A stretch of 64,000 nucleotides of DNA from CAWCBG01 sp963793845. Lineage in GTDB: Bacteria > Acidobacteriota > Terriglobia > Terriglobales > Acidobacteriaceae. The stretch covers positions 57,115-121,114 of the forward strand of contig CAWCBG010000006.1 in assembly GCA_963793845.1 (NCBI GenBank), read 5' to 3'. Under the pieces are notes generated by a model. That model searched no databases. It worked only from the letters and a program-made list of their open reading frames with translations, and was not told where the DNA came from. The position numbers were made by a program, and so were the translations under genes. Positions 24,205 to 32,112 of this stretch are shown piece after piece. Within the stretch, counting starts at the first letter, position 1; the number at the start of each line of letters is the position of its first letter.

Positions 24205-26388
24205 ATGGAAGATCCGGGTACTGGCAGTTTCTACTTCGACCGGTACAGACTTCTGCCCCAGCGTGCAGCGCTATTGAGGGATGGGGAACCTGTGACTTTG
24301 TCCGTCGCCGCCTTTAGCGTTCTGCTCATTCTCGTGGAGCATGCCGGCGAGATCGTGACTCCGGAGCATTTCGTCAACATCTGGACGAAAAGCGCCTTCA
24401 TCGATGTTCACCTGAGACTGCATACAGCGATTCGCAAGCTCCAGCAAGTGTTGGGCGACGATCCAGTGCATCCACGGTTTGTCGAGAAGGTGAATGGCAG
24501 GGGATACCGTTTTGTGGCTCCGGTGACCAGGGAGACGGAACCATCCCCGGGCGACCCTGCTGGCGAGAAAACCGGAGTGGCGACGCAAAAGACCGGCGCC
24601 GCCGGCGATGCTGGTGAGTATTACGTTCTTTTTCGCCGCTATGGTGCACAGCTTCTGCGGTCTCCATTAGCCACGACGCTGCTGATAGCAGGCCTGTTTA
24701 TCGGAGTGATTCTATTGCCGCCGTCGCCACCGAAGGCGTCGGTTAGTGCTCCCGATCCGTTCCGCAGTACGGTACCGCTCACTTCTTATCCGGGGCTGGA
24801 AGTTGATCCCAGGATTTCGCCGGATGGCAAATGGGTAGCTTTCGCCTGGACCGGTCCCAACGTTCGCGACCCCTACCGCATTTACTTCAAGCGGATTGGA
24901 GTTGAGACCCCGACACGCGTAACCCAGCCCGCCAACGATGCCAGCGACCGTGCGCCCGTGTGGACGCCGGATGGCCGGCATTTGCTCTTCTTTCGCCGGG
25001 CCTCGTCCGGCAGTGGAATCTACGAAACGCCCGCGAATGGTGGCCCGGAGACCTTGCTGGCGGAAAGCGCGCTGGGGGAAGCCGATCACGAGCATGTGCG
25101 CTTCGATATTTCTCCTGATGGAAGGAAGCTGGTCTACACCAACCGCCTGGCGGGAGATACGCGGCGCTGCTTGTTCATACTGGATCTCGCCACGCGGCAG
25201 TCAGGACAGCTGACCTTTCCACCTCCAGGAGCGCAGGGGGATAGTAGTCCGGCTTTCTCGCCTGATGGCAAAAGGATCGCCTTTAGCCGCGATTTGATCG
25301 ACGTTCAGCAGGTCTTCCTGGTGGCAAGCGGTGGCGGGGAGGCTCACTCTGTCGGCGCACCTTCGCGAGATTCGGTTGAGGGACTGGCCTGGTCAGACGA
25401 TGGCAACTCCATACTCGTCGGTGGAAGGGAGTTGCGGCGCGTCTCGACCGTCGCCGCGAACGCAGGGCTCACGCCCGTGATAGGACTTCCCAATCCGGTC
25501 GACTCTCCGTCGCTGCTCAAGAACACGCTGGTATACGCGCAGAGAACGGTGAACGCCAACATCTGGGCGCTTGAACTACGAGGTGAAATCAGGGCTAGTG
25601 GACCACCCGAGGCGCTGATCGTGAGCACCCGCCAGCAGGCTGCGCCATCGTTTTCGCCGGATGGATCGGCCATCGCATTCCAGTCGGACCGTTCTGGTTT
25701 TTGGGAAATATGGAGAAGTGATCGCATCGGGTCGAACGCTAAGCAGTTGACTTCGTTTCGCGGGCCACTGACCGGCACTCCTCGCTGGTCGCCAGACGGA
25801 CGTCAGATCGCTTTCGATGCGCGCCCCAACGGAAGATCGGAAATCTTTGTCGTGCCGGCCGATGGCGGTGCGCCCCGGCAACTGACGGAGGCTAACGGTG
25901 ACAACGCGGTAGCCAGTTGGTCGCGCGATGGGGAGTGGATCTACTTTTCCTCGACTCGTGCGGGAATCATGAACCTGTGGAAGATGCGCGCCTCCGGCGG
26001 CGCGGCACGGCAGGTCACGCAGCAGGGCGGTATTTACGCTGCAGAGAGTTTCGACGCCCGCTATGTGTACTACTCCAGGAGTTATATGGATGCAACACTG
26101 TGGCGGGTTCCGGTAGAGGGAGGTCTGCAGGAGGAGCAAGTCCCGGGAGCTCCTCTTCCCGCCGGCTGCTCGCACTGGGCGCTCGGCCGTGGTGGCATCT
26201 ACGTCATCGACACCCAGGGAGAGCTGGTCTATTACGATCTGCGGACGCAGCAAGTAAGCAGGATCTTACGCCATCCCGGGTTCCTGACCGATTGGTCCAT
26301 GGCGGTCTCGCCCGACGAGCGTACTATCCTTTGGGCGCAGGTCGATGCTACCAATAGCGACTTGATGCTGAGCGAAAATTTTCATTAG
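24205..26388 (+). CDS. CadC-type winged-helix regulator with TolB-like beta-propeller
   Basis: The product has 727 residues from ATG 24205 (GGAGG only 2 nt upstream; a TTG at 24187 is the alternative). Residues about 5-105 are an OmpR/PhoB-type winged helix (FYFDRYRLLPQRAALLRDG, VEKVNGRGYRFVAPV). One membrane helix follows (about 150-172, LATTLLIAGLFIGVILL), then a WD40/PD40 TolB-like propeller with repeated ISPDGKW, TPDGRHL, FSPDGKR, WSPDGRQ and SRDGEW motifs. This is the acidobacterial transmembrane one-component regulator design: cytoplasmic DNA-binding head and periplasmic propeller sensor. Target genes are unknown; it is divergent from the acyl-CoA dehydrogenase gene. Confidence 0.93.
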   Translation: MEDPGTGSFYFDRYRLLPQRAALLRDGEPVTLSVAAFSVLLILVEHAGEIVTPEHFVNIWTKSAFIDVHLRLHTAIRKLQQVLGDDPVHPRFVEKVNGRGYRFVAPVTRETEPSPGDPAGEKTGVATQKTGAAGDAGEYYVLFRRYGAQLLRSPLATTLLIAGLFIGVILLPPSPPKASVSAPDPFRSTVPLTSYPGLEVDPRISPDGKWVAFAWTGPNVRDPYRIYFKRIGVETPTRVTQPANDASDRAPVWTPDGRHLLFFRRASSGSGIYETPANGGPETLLAESALGEADHEHVRFDISPDGRKLVYTNRLAGDTRRCLFILDLATRQSGQLTFPPPGAQGDSSPAFSPDGKRIAFSRDLIDVQQVFLVASGGGEAHSVGAPSRDSVEGLAWSDDGNSILVGGRELRRVSTVAANAGLTPVIGLPNPVDSPSLLKNTLVYAQRTVNANIWALELRGEIRASGPPEALIVSTRQQAAPSFSPDGSAIAFQSDRSGFWEIWRSDRIGSNAKQLTSFRGPLTGTPRWSPDGRQIAFDARPNGRSEIFVVPADGGAPRQLTEANGDNAVASWSRDGEWIYFSSTRAGIMNLWKMRASGGAARQVTQQGGIYAAESFDARYVYYSRSYMDATLWRVPVEGGLQEEQVPGAPLPAGCSHWALGRGGIYVIDTQGELVYYDLRTQQVSRILRHPGFLTDWSMAVSPDERTILWAQVDATNSDLMLSENFH

Positions 26389-26465
26389 CGGGTGAGCTGA
26401 ATTGTGCTGCGCGCGCCGAATCACACTCTCCAGCCGACCGGAGGCCCGGGGCGGCACTTCTAAAT

Positions 26466-26645
26466 CTAGGTTGACGGCCCTTTTTTCTCTTCTTCACATG
26501 CCCAGCATTCAATCGAGTGACCGGATTCTTTGAGGTCTTCCTGGTGCATCGTGAGCATGTGCCCGCATGCCAGGTAACAATGCACTAAAATGCCGTCTCG
26601 CACCGAGCGTACAACTTTTTGCATGATTGTTTTTTCGAAGGCCAT
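26466..26645 (-). CDS. Small Cys/His-rich zinc-binding-like protein
   Basis: From the ATG at 26645 the product has 59 residues with HCYLACGHML and IECWACEEEKKG, giving a C-x3-C-x-H and C-x2-C arrangement that could bind zinc. The VRSVRDGILVHCYLxCGHMLTM pattern recurs, as I recall, in acidobacterial mini-proteins. The start could also be the ATG at 26624 or a TTG at 26648; the ribosome site is weak in each case. Function is unknown. Confidence 0.62.
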   Translation of the reverse strand: MAFEKTIMQKVVRSVRDGILVHCYLACGHMLTMHQEDLKESGHSIECWACEEEKKGPST

Positions 26646-27047
26646 CAAAGCTCGTTAGACCTTGGGAAGAGCAAATTCCCTTCACCGTCCGGATGTAAGC
26701 GTTAATCCCGACTTCGATCGCGATGGAACACACGGGGACTTGTGTATGCCGCGGAATTGTAATCTGCATTGCTTCCTCTATCAATGCAGATTTAGGACGC
26801 CACCCAGGGGCCCACACGACAGCAGAATCACTTTGGGTTCATGTAGAATAGACAGGCTACCCGGCGAGTAGAGAGTGACGCCACCGGCGTCCGACTGCAG
26901 TCGAAGCCGCTCCTTCGAGGGGCGTGGGCTTGAGACATGTGCATCTCGCGCTGACGCGCCCATCCGCTTCGAACCTGCGTATACTCCGTCCACCAGTAGA
27001 CATCACCACCGCAACAGGCTGCGGGAGACATCTGTCAGGAGAAACCA
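26646..27047. other. Intergenic stretch, no gene seen
   Basis: These 402 bases precede the small zinc-ribbon gene at 27048. I see no frame with a ribosome site and sensible composition on either strand. An imperfect AATCTGCATTGC...CAATGCAGATT inverted repeat (26761-26793) could form a hairpin. Confidence 0.5.
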
Positions 27048-27227
27048 ATGGCGAAGATTGCAAAGACTGCTGACCGCAAGAAGGTCATGGACACCACCAA
27101 GAGCACGGATTGCCCGAAATGCGGCAAGCCGACCCGCATCGTGAAGCGTGTCAAGGACCGCGAGCGCGATGTTCCGGGCGGCATCTACATTTCCTGCTCG
27201 GCGTGCGAGTTCTACGAGAAGTTGTAA
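27048..27227 (+). CDS. Small four-Cys zinc-ribbon protein
   Basis: A 59-residue frame has AGGAG 6 nt before its ATG. Cysteines lie in CPKCGKPTR and CSACEFYEK, two CxxC knuckles about 26 residues apart, a standard zinc ribbon; the rest is Lys-rich. Zinc ribbons of this size often bind nucleic acid or ribosomes, but no specific role can be given. A strong terminator hairpin follows 28 bases beyond the stop, so it is transcribed as a single-gene unit. Confidence 0.8.
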   Translation: MAKIAKTADRKKVMDTTKSTDCPKCGKPTRIVKRVKDRERDVPGGIYISCSACEFYEKL

Positions 27228-27254
27228 CCCTCAAAATGGAAGCAGCTTGGTAGC

Positions 27255-27279
27255 AGAGCGCGGATGACCTCCGCGCTCT
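27255..27279. terminator. Intrinsic terminator-like hairpin
   Basis: AGAGCGCGGA pairs perfectly with TCCGCGCTCT (10 bp, 5-nt loop), followed by a pyrimidine-rich CGCTCTTT. It lies between the convergent zinc-ribbon gene and the E1-alpha-like gene and may serve both. Confidence 0.75.
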
Positions 27280-27301
27280 CGCTCTTTCAGCGGCCGCTTT
27301 T

Positions 27302-28309
27302 CTACTGAGAAGACGAGCGGCTTCGCCTGGTGGGAGAGACCGCGCTGTCAATCTCGCGAGTAATCCGCTCGACCAACTGCTGCTTCCAGGATTCGTTCCA
27401 GGCATTGCGCTTCCGCAGATAGTGCTCCATGTGGGCCAGCGCATCCTTCCGTTCGGACTTGCCGCGGCGTGCGCCGTTGCCGGCAGACTTCTCCGACTGT
27501 CTGGATGGGGAGAGCGCGCACTCGATCAGGGTTGGTCCCGCGCCGGTGCGCGCGCGATGGATGCTTTCCTGAGTGACGCGAAACACCGCCACCACGTCCT
27601 CGCCATCGACGGTGATGCCGGGAAAACCATAATCGTGTGCGCGCTGGCTGAGGTGCTCCTCCGACGAGAACCACTCCTGCGAGGGCGGCGCGGAGGAACG
27701 GCCACTCTCCACAACAAAAATGACAGGCAGGCGAAGTTCGCCGGCAAGCCGGGCAGCATCGTGCCAGGAGCCCAGGGCCGCGACCGCGTCACCGCAAAGA
27801 GCCACCACAACGTTGCGCTGTTGCTGCTGCCTGTAGGCCACCGCCACGCCCACGGCAACGTTAAGCTGCGCCACAATACTCGAAGCCGCAGGAAGAAGGG
27901 CGGGCGGGAGAATTGCGGGGTGCGCGGCCGCATCTCGTTCGCTTCGCGGCATCGCGAACACCTGCTTCCAGGGCAAGCCCTTCAAGGTGTAGGTTACGAG
28001 ATCATGCTGGTGAATCGCCAGCGAGTCCTGCGGCTTCAGCTCGAAGGTTGCGCCGACTTCCATTGCCTCGGCAGGCGGCCACGCAAGGGTGCCGGAAAGA
28101 CTGCCTTCGCGATCCAGCGCACGGACGCGCTCCCGAAGCAGCCGGCAGGCCAGCATGTTCTCGTAGAGCTTGCGCAAAACCTCAGGGTCGGAAGGCGAGG
28201 CGCTGTCGCTGCTGTAGGGTGCGTCGGAGGAGCTCTCCGTCGCTTCTTCACTGCCGGCTTCGACGGGTTCGCGCGGCTGTTGGGGGGCTCTCGCGGTATT
28301 GATCTCCAT
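27302..28309 (-). CDS. Orphan E1-alpha-like dehydrogenase subunit with degenerate TPP motif
   Basis: This 335-residue protein resembles the alpha subunit of pyruvate/branched-chain 2-oxoacid dehydrogenase E1: YENMLACRLLRERVRALDREG, then VALCGDAVAALGSWHDAARLAGEL, LPVIFVVES, YGFPGITVDGEDVVAV and HRARTGAGPTLIEC. The thiamine-diphosphate motif GDG...NN is altered to Gly173-Asp174-Ala175...Glu201-Ser202. The N-terminal 40 residues are a Ser/Glu/Pro-rich extension and the C-terminus ends in a basic RRSRSSSQ tail. No E1-beta, E2 or E3 gene is adjacent. It may be a non-catalytic paralogue. The start follows family length only roughly. Confidence 0.8.
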   Translation of the reverse strand: MEINTARAPQQPREPVEAGSEEATESSSDAPYSSDSASPSDPEVLRKLYENMLACRLLRERVRALDREGSLSGTLAWPPAEAMEVGATFELKPQDSLAIHQHDLVTYTLKGLPWKQVFAMPRSERDAAAHPAILPPALLPAASSIVAQLNVAVGVAVAYRQQQQRNVVVALCGDAVAALGSWHDAARLAGELRLPVIFVVESGRSSAPPSQEWFSSEEHLSQRAHDYGFPGITVDGEDVVAVFRVTQESIHRARTGAGPTLIECALSPSRQSEKSAGNGARRGKSERKDALAHMEHYLRKRNAWNESWKQQLVERITREIDSAVSPTRRSRSSSQ

Positions 28310-28689
28310 TGCCTTGGTGATTGTATCGCAGTGTCGCGGGGCGCTTACGACACGCGCGTAGCTGCCAACGAGATGCTTGTTTCGTTACGTTACAGTTGTG
28401 TTTCAGTTTTCAACACGAATGTGCATAAGGTTGTGGAAAAGGCGTGCGCGACAAATCTAAGTTCCTAGCAATAAGAACACTTCAACAGTGTGCACTGAAC
28501 GAAGTGCGTAAAGCATCGCGGCTCTTGCGCATCGGCCCTAGGCTGTCAGGTTGAGCGGAGGCCGGGATCAACGGACCCGCCTATAGCTTGCGGGAACCTA
28601 TCTCAGCGCATTCCCCTGCTGACCCGGCATGATCGGCTTTACGCGCCAAGGGCCAATCCCAACCGTCATGCTAGTCTGGCGGCGTGAAG
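28310..28689. other. Divergent intergenic stretch, no gene seen
   Basis: This 380-base spacer separates the left-facing E1-alpha-like gene from tlyA. It must contain both promoters, but no clear -35/-10 pair was found. TTTTCCACA (28432-28440, minus strand) matches the DnaA-box consensus once only. Confidence 0.5.
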
Positions 28690-29481
28690 ATGCGGCTCGA
28701 CAAGCTGGTTCTGCTGCGCGGTCTGGCGCCGTCGCGGGAGCGGGCGCAAGCGCTCATCCTCGCAGGCCGTGTGCTGGTGAACGAGCAGAAGGTCGACAAG
28801 TGTGGAGCAGGTGTCGACGACGACGCTGCGATTCGCCTGCTGGGCGACGACCAGCCCTTTGTGAGCCGGGGAGGCCTGAAGCTGGCCAGAGCTCTGGAGC
28901 ACTGGCAGGTCGATGTGCGCGGAAAAGTGTGCCTCGACATCGGCGCATCGACCGGCGGCTTCACCGACTGCCTGCTGCAGAACGGAGCGGCCCAGGTGAT
29001 TGCCGTCGATACCGGCTACGGGCAATTCGATGCCACCTTGCGCCAAGATGTGCGTATCAGGCTGCTGGAAAAGACCAACGCGCGCTACCTTACGCCGCAG
29101 CAGCTTTGGGCTGCGTCTACCCCGGCGGCCATCGGCCTCGTTGCCATGGACGTGTCTTTCATCTCTGCTACACTCGTTCTCCCAGCAGTGCTGAACTGCG
29201 TGCATGCCAACGAGTCGCAGGAGGAATTCCACCTCATTGTGCTGGTGAAACCGCAGTTCGAAGCCGGACGTGAACAGGTGGGCAAAGGTGGAATCGTGCG
29301 CGATCCGCAGGCCCAGCAGGCAGCGGTAGGAAGGGTAACGCACGCGGTTACCGAACTGGGCGGTTTCGAGATCGAGGTGATCGACTCCCCGATTCTGGGC
29401 ACCGAAGGAAATCGGGAGTTCCTGCTGCACGCGCGTTTCATGCCCCAGGTGCTGGGTGGCGCGCCCGGCGCGCTACACTGA
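28690..29481 (+). CDS. tlyA: TlyA family rRNA methyltransferase/hemolysin
   Basis: The product has 263 residues. An S4 RNA-binding domain (MRLDKLVLLRGLAPSRERAQ, LVNEQKV, about 1-60) precedes a Rossmann methyltransferase domain with the SAM motif LDIGASTGGFTDCL, MDVSFISATLVLP and VKPQFEAGREQVGKGG. TlyA methylates 2'-O of cytidines in 16S/23S rRNA in actinobacteria; some members are called hemolysins. ATG 28690 was chosen; a GTG two codons earlier (28684) is equally possible. nadK follows 28 bases later, a common arrangement. Confidence 0.95.
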   Translation: MRLDKLVLLRGLAPSRERAQALILAGRVLVNEQKVDKCGAGVDDDAAIRLLGDDQPFVSRGGLKLARALEHWQVDVRGKVCLDIGASTGGFTDCLLQNGAAQVIAVDTGYGQFDATLRQDVRIRLLEKTNARYLTPQQLWAASTPAAIGLVAMDVSFISATLVLPAVLNCVHANESQEEFHLIVLVKPQFEAGREQVGKGGIVRDPQAQQAAVGRVTHAVTELGGFEIEVIDSPILGTEGNREFLLHARFMPQVLGGAPGALH

Positions 29482-29509
29482 TGGAGCCGTTACAAGCCAG
29501 AACAACGAC

Positions 29510-30364
29510 ATGAAGTCAGCCGCCATTCTCTCCAAGCCGTTGAAGCCCGAGTTGAGCACCATCCTGCCGGGATTGCTCGACTGGTTCCGCAGCCACGGCT
29601 ATCAGCTCTACCTGGATGAGCAAACGGCGCAGTACACGAATGGTGCGACCGTGGTGCCGCGGCAGCAAATAGGCAAGCTCCATACCGACTTTGCGCTGGT
29701 GTTGGGGGGAGACGGAACCCTGCTGTCGGCGGCGCGCGCCGTGGCGCATGAAGGCGTGCCGATCCTGGCAGTCAATCTGGGATCGCTGGGTTTTCTCACC
29801 GAGGTACCGCTGAGCGAGATGTTTTCCACGCTGGAAGCGGTTGACGCCGGGCAGTGTCCGATGGAAGAGCGTGCCGTGCTGGACTCTCAGCTGTTCCGCG
29901 ATGGGGAATGCATTGCCCGTCACTTCGCTTTGAATGACGCGGTGGTGAACAAGAGCGCCATCTCCCGTCTGGTTGATTTCAACCTGCTGATCGACGGCAA
30001 TTTTGTTTTTAACTACAAGGCCGACGGGGTAATCATCGCCACTCCTACGGGTTCGACGGCGTATTCGCTGGCGGCTGGCGGCCCGGTACTGATGCCGTCG
30101 GTGGATGCCATGGTGGTTACGCCGGTCTGTCCCCATTCCCTGACGCACCGTCCGCTGGTAGTGACCGGCAAAGCCGAGATTGAGTTGCGGGTCGAGACCG
30201 GTGCCGAAGAAGCCTTCCTTAGCATCGACGGGCAGGTGGGTGTTCCGGTAAGGCAGGGTGATCGGCTCGTCTGTAAGCGCGCCGCTCACACGGTGAAGCT
30301 GCTTCGCGTCAAGCGCACATTCTTCGATGTGCTGCGCAACAAGCTGAAATGGGGCCAGCGCTAA
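29510..30364 (+). CDS. nadK: NAD kinase
   Basis: From ATG 29510 the product has 284 residues with the NAD-kinase signatures: LVLGGDGTLLSAAR (GGDG at 66-69), NLGSLGFLTE, YKADGVIIATPTGSTAYSLAAGGP and the C-terminal VKRTFFDVLRNKLKW. It phosphorylates NAD to NADP in the cytoplasm and is essential in most bacteria. It is cotranscribed with tlyA, and its 3' end faces a convergent small gene across a hairpin terminator. Confidence 0.96.
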   Translation: MKSAAILSKPLKPELSTILPGLLDWFRSHGYQLYLDEQTAQYTNGATVVPRQQIGKLHTDFALVLGGDGTLLSAARAVAHEGVPILAVNLGSLGFLTEVPLSEMFSTLEAVDAGQCPMEERAVLDSQLFRDGECIARHFALNDAVVNKSAISRLVDFNLLIDGNFVFNYKADGVIIATPTGSTAYSLAAGGPVLMPSVDAMVVTPVCPHSLTHRPLVVTGKAEIELRVETGAEEAFLSIDGQVGVPVRQGDRLVCKRAAHTVKLLRVKRTFFDVLRNKLKWGQR

Positions 30365-30499
30365 AGGTGGCTGCATCCGTTTCAAGCCTTTGTTGCCGAT
30401 TCCGAAGGCTCCAAGGATGTGGAGATAGGGCAGCAATCGGTGGGAAGGCCGCGGGCTCGCGGGAAGGGAAGGCGTAGCTCGTAAGTGGTACGGGGAAAG

Positions 30500-30521
30500 G
30501 GCGCGGCCGCAAAGCCGCGCC
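30500..30521. terminator. Bidirectional terminator-like hairpin
   Basis: GGCGCGGC pairs with GCCGCGCC (8 bp, 6-nt loop) between the convergent nadK and the small Cys-rich gene, with an AAAG/CTTG extension and moderately T-rich flanks on both sides. Confidence 0.65.
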
Positions 30522-30526
30522 TTGGT

Positions 30527-30700
30527 TTATTCGGTGGCGGTTTTCAGATTATCGTGCAACCAGAAGCGCGCTTCGATCTCGCATTTCTTGGAGCAGAACG
30601 TCTGTCCGTCACGAGCCCGGCTTGTGCTTTTGAGATATTGCGAGTAGCACCAGAGACACACCGCAGTGGTTGTGGCTGCATCGTATTTGTTAGGTTGCAT
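30527..30700 (-). CDS. Small four-Cys zinc-ribbon-like protein
   Basis: From ATG 30700, preceded by GGAGAGCAC, the product has 57 residues. It contains CLWCYSQYL and later FCSKKCEIEARFW, i.e. CxxC and CxxxC pairs as in treble-clef or FCS-like zinc fingers. The open frame continues upstream for 32 codons but without a ribosome site. Function is unknown. It lies head-on to nadK and may be translated from its own promoter. Confidence 0.7.
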   Translation of the reverse strand: MQPNKYDAATTTAVCLWCYSQYLKSTSRARDGQTFCSKKCEIEARFWLHDNLKTATE

Positions 30701-30801
30701 GTGCTCTCCAATTGGGGAGTGAGGATAGCCCCAAAACTCGCCAAACGCAATCGGCAAAATCGCGGAACCAAGAAAGTTATGGACCAGGAAATGCAAGTCG
30801 A

Positions 30802-32112
30802 TTACCGCGTGCGTTCCAGCCTGAGCAGGTCTTCGACGGTTTCGCGTCTGCGGATGACCTTGACGCGGCTGCCCTCAACCAGCACCTCAGCCGGTCGCGG
30901 ACGGGTGTTGTAGTTTGAGGCCAGTGCCATACCGTAAGCGCCGACGTCCAGCACTGCCAGTAGATCGCCCTGGGTGGATGGAGGGGACTCACGATCACGC
31001 GCCAGGAAGTCGCCGGTCTCGCATACCGGTCCCACGATATCGACAGTTTCAAGCGGGCAGCCAATAGAGGCTGGGATGAGTGGCACAATTTCGTGATGTG
31101 CGCTGTACAGCGAGGGCCGCAACAGATCGTTCATGGCAGCGTCGACCACGACGAACTGTTTGCCGTTATTCCGCTTGCGGTATACGACACGCGTGACCAG
31201 CACTCCGGCCGGAGCTACAATGGCGCGGCCCGGTTCCAGCAGCAAGTGCACCCCGAGCGGCTTCAGGGGAGCCAGCACCGCCTTGGCATAATTCCTGGCC
31301 TGGGTCTTGAAACTGGCTTCAGCAGCTTTTCCGTAAGAGATTCCGAGGCCGCCTCCCGCGTCGACGTAACTAATCCGGTGACCTTCGTTTCGCAAAGCGG
31401 TGACGAAGTCAGCAATTCGAGTCATGGCCTCGGCGAATGGAGCGACGTCGGTGATCTGCGATCCGATGTGAGTGCTGACCCCGACCGCTTTCAGCCGTGA
31501 ATTCGCCGAGCCCTGGCGATAGAGCTCGGCGGCATTCTGTAAAGGCACTCCGAACTTGTGCTGGTGCAGGCCGGTCGAGATGTAAGGATGGGTTTTGGCC
31601 TCGACATCGGGGTTCACCCGGACGGCAAAGTTTGCCCTCTTGCGCTGATGGGTTGCGCGCGCACATAGCATTTCCAGCTCGCTGGCGCTCTCGACATTAA
31701 ACAGCAGGATGCCCGATTTGAGCGCCAGGTCTATCTCGTCGGCAAGCTTGCCTACTCCGGAGAAAACGACCTTGGCCACGGCCTTGCGGTGGGCCGCCAC
31801 GACCCGGTGCAACTCCCCGCCGGAAACGATGTCGAAGCCGGACCCGAGCCTGGCCAGTAATCGAAGGATGGAGAGATTTGAGTTGGCCTTCACCGAGTAG
31901 CAGACAGTGTGCTCGCATCCGGAGAAGGCGGCGTCGAACTGCCGAAAGCGCTCGCGAATCGCGGTCGCGGAATACGCATACAGCGGAGTGCCGAACTTCT
32001 CAGCCAGCTTGCGCAACGGCACATTATCGGCCAGCATCTCGCGATCGCCATCGGACGCGGCGGCGCGATAGGTGAAGGCAGGCGGACGCTCTGGCGGGCG
32101 GGCGGCTGTCAC
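30802..32112 (-). CDS. lysA: Diaminopimelate decarboxylase
   Basis: The 436-residue protein starts at GTG 32112, overlapping the phosphatase stop codon in GTGA, so it is likely translated by coupling. It has the fold-III PLP barrel: CYSVKANSNLSILRLL with the PLP lysine K75, GSGFDIVSGGEL, HQHKFGVP, STHIGSQI, YVDAGGGLGISY, EPGRAIVAPAG, the substrate loop GPVCETGDFLA and a terminal YGMALASNYNTRPRPAE. LysA decarboxylates meso-diaminopimelate to lysine, the last step of lysine synthesis. The partner gene upstream is a GAF-GAF-PP2C phosphatase, an unexpected couple. Confidence 0.96.
   Translation of the reverse strand: MTAARPPERPPAFTYRAAASDGDREMLADNVPLRKLAEKFGTPLYAYSATAIRERFRQFDAAFSGCEHTVCYSVKANSNLSILRLLARLGSGFDIVSGGELHRVVAAHRKAVAKVVFSGVGKLADEIDLALKSGILLFNVESASELEMLCARATHQRKRANFAVRVNPDVEAKTHPYISTGLHQHKFGVPLQNAAELYRQGSANSRLKAVGVSTHIGSQITDVAPFAEAMTRIADFVTALRNEGHRISYVDAGGGLGISYGKAAEASFKTQARNYAKAVLAPLKPLGVHLLLEPGRAIVAPAGVLVTRVVYRKRNNGKQFVVVDAAMNDLLRPSLYSAHHEIVPLIPASIGCPLETVDIVGPVCETGDFLARDRESPPSTQGDLLAVLDVGAYGMALASNYNTRPRPAEVLVEGSRVKVIRRRETVEDLLRLERTR

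Noticed and set aside
26509..26817. 102-codon minus-strand frame overlapping the small Cys/His protein
   Set aside because: It conflicts in frame with the better-supported 26466-26645 gene and has no clear motif.
28432..28440. DnaA-box-like TTTTCCACA (minus strand) as a replication origin sign
   Set aside because: It is a single copy, with no dnaA, dnaN or clustered boxes nearby.
27422..28468. 348-codon plus-strand frame opposite the E1-alpha-like gene
   Set aside because: No recognisable motif; the minus strand reads as an E1-alpha homologue.
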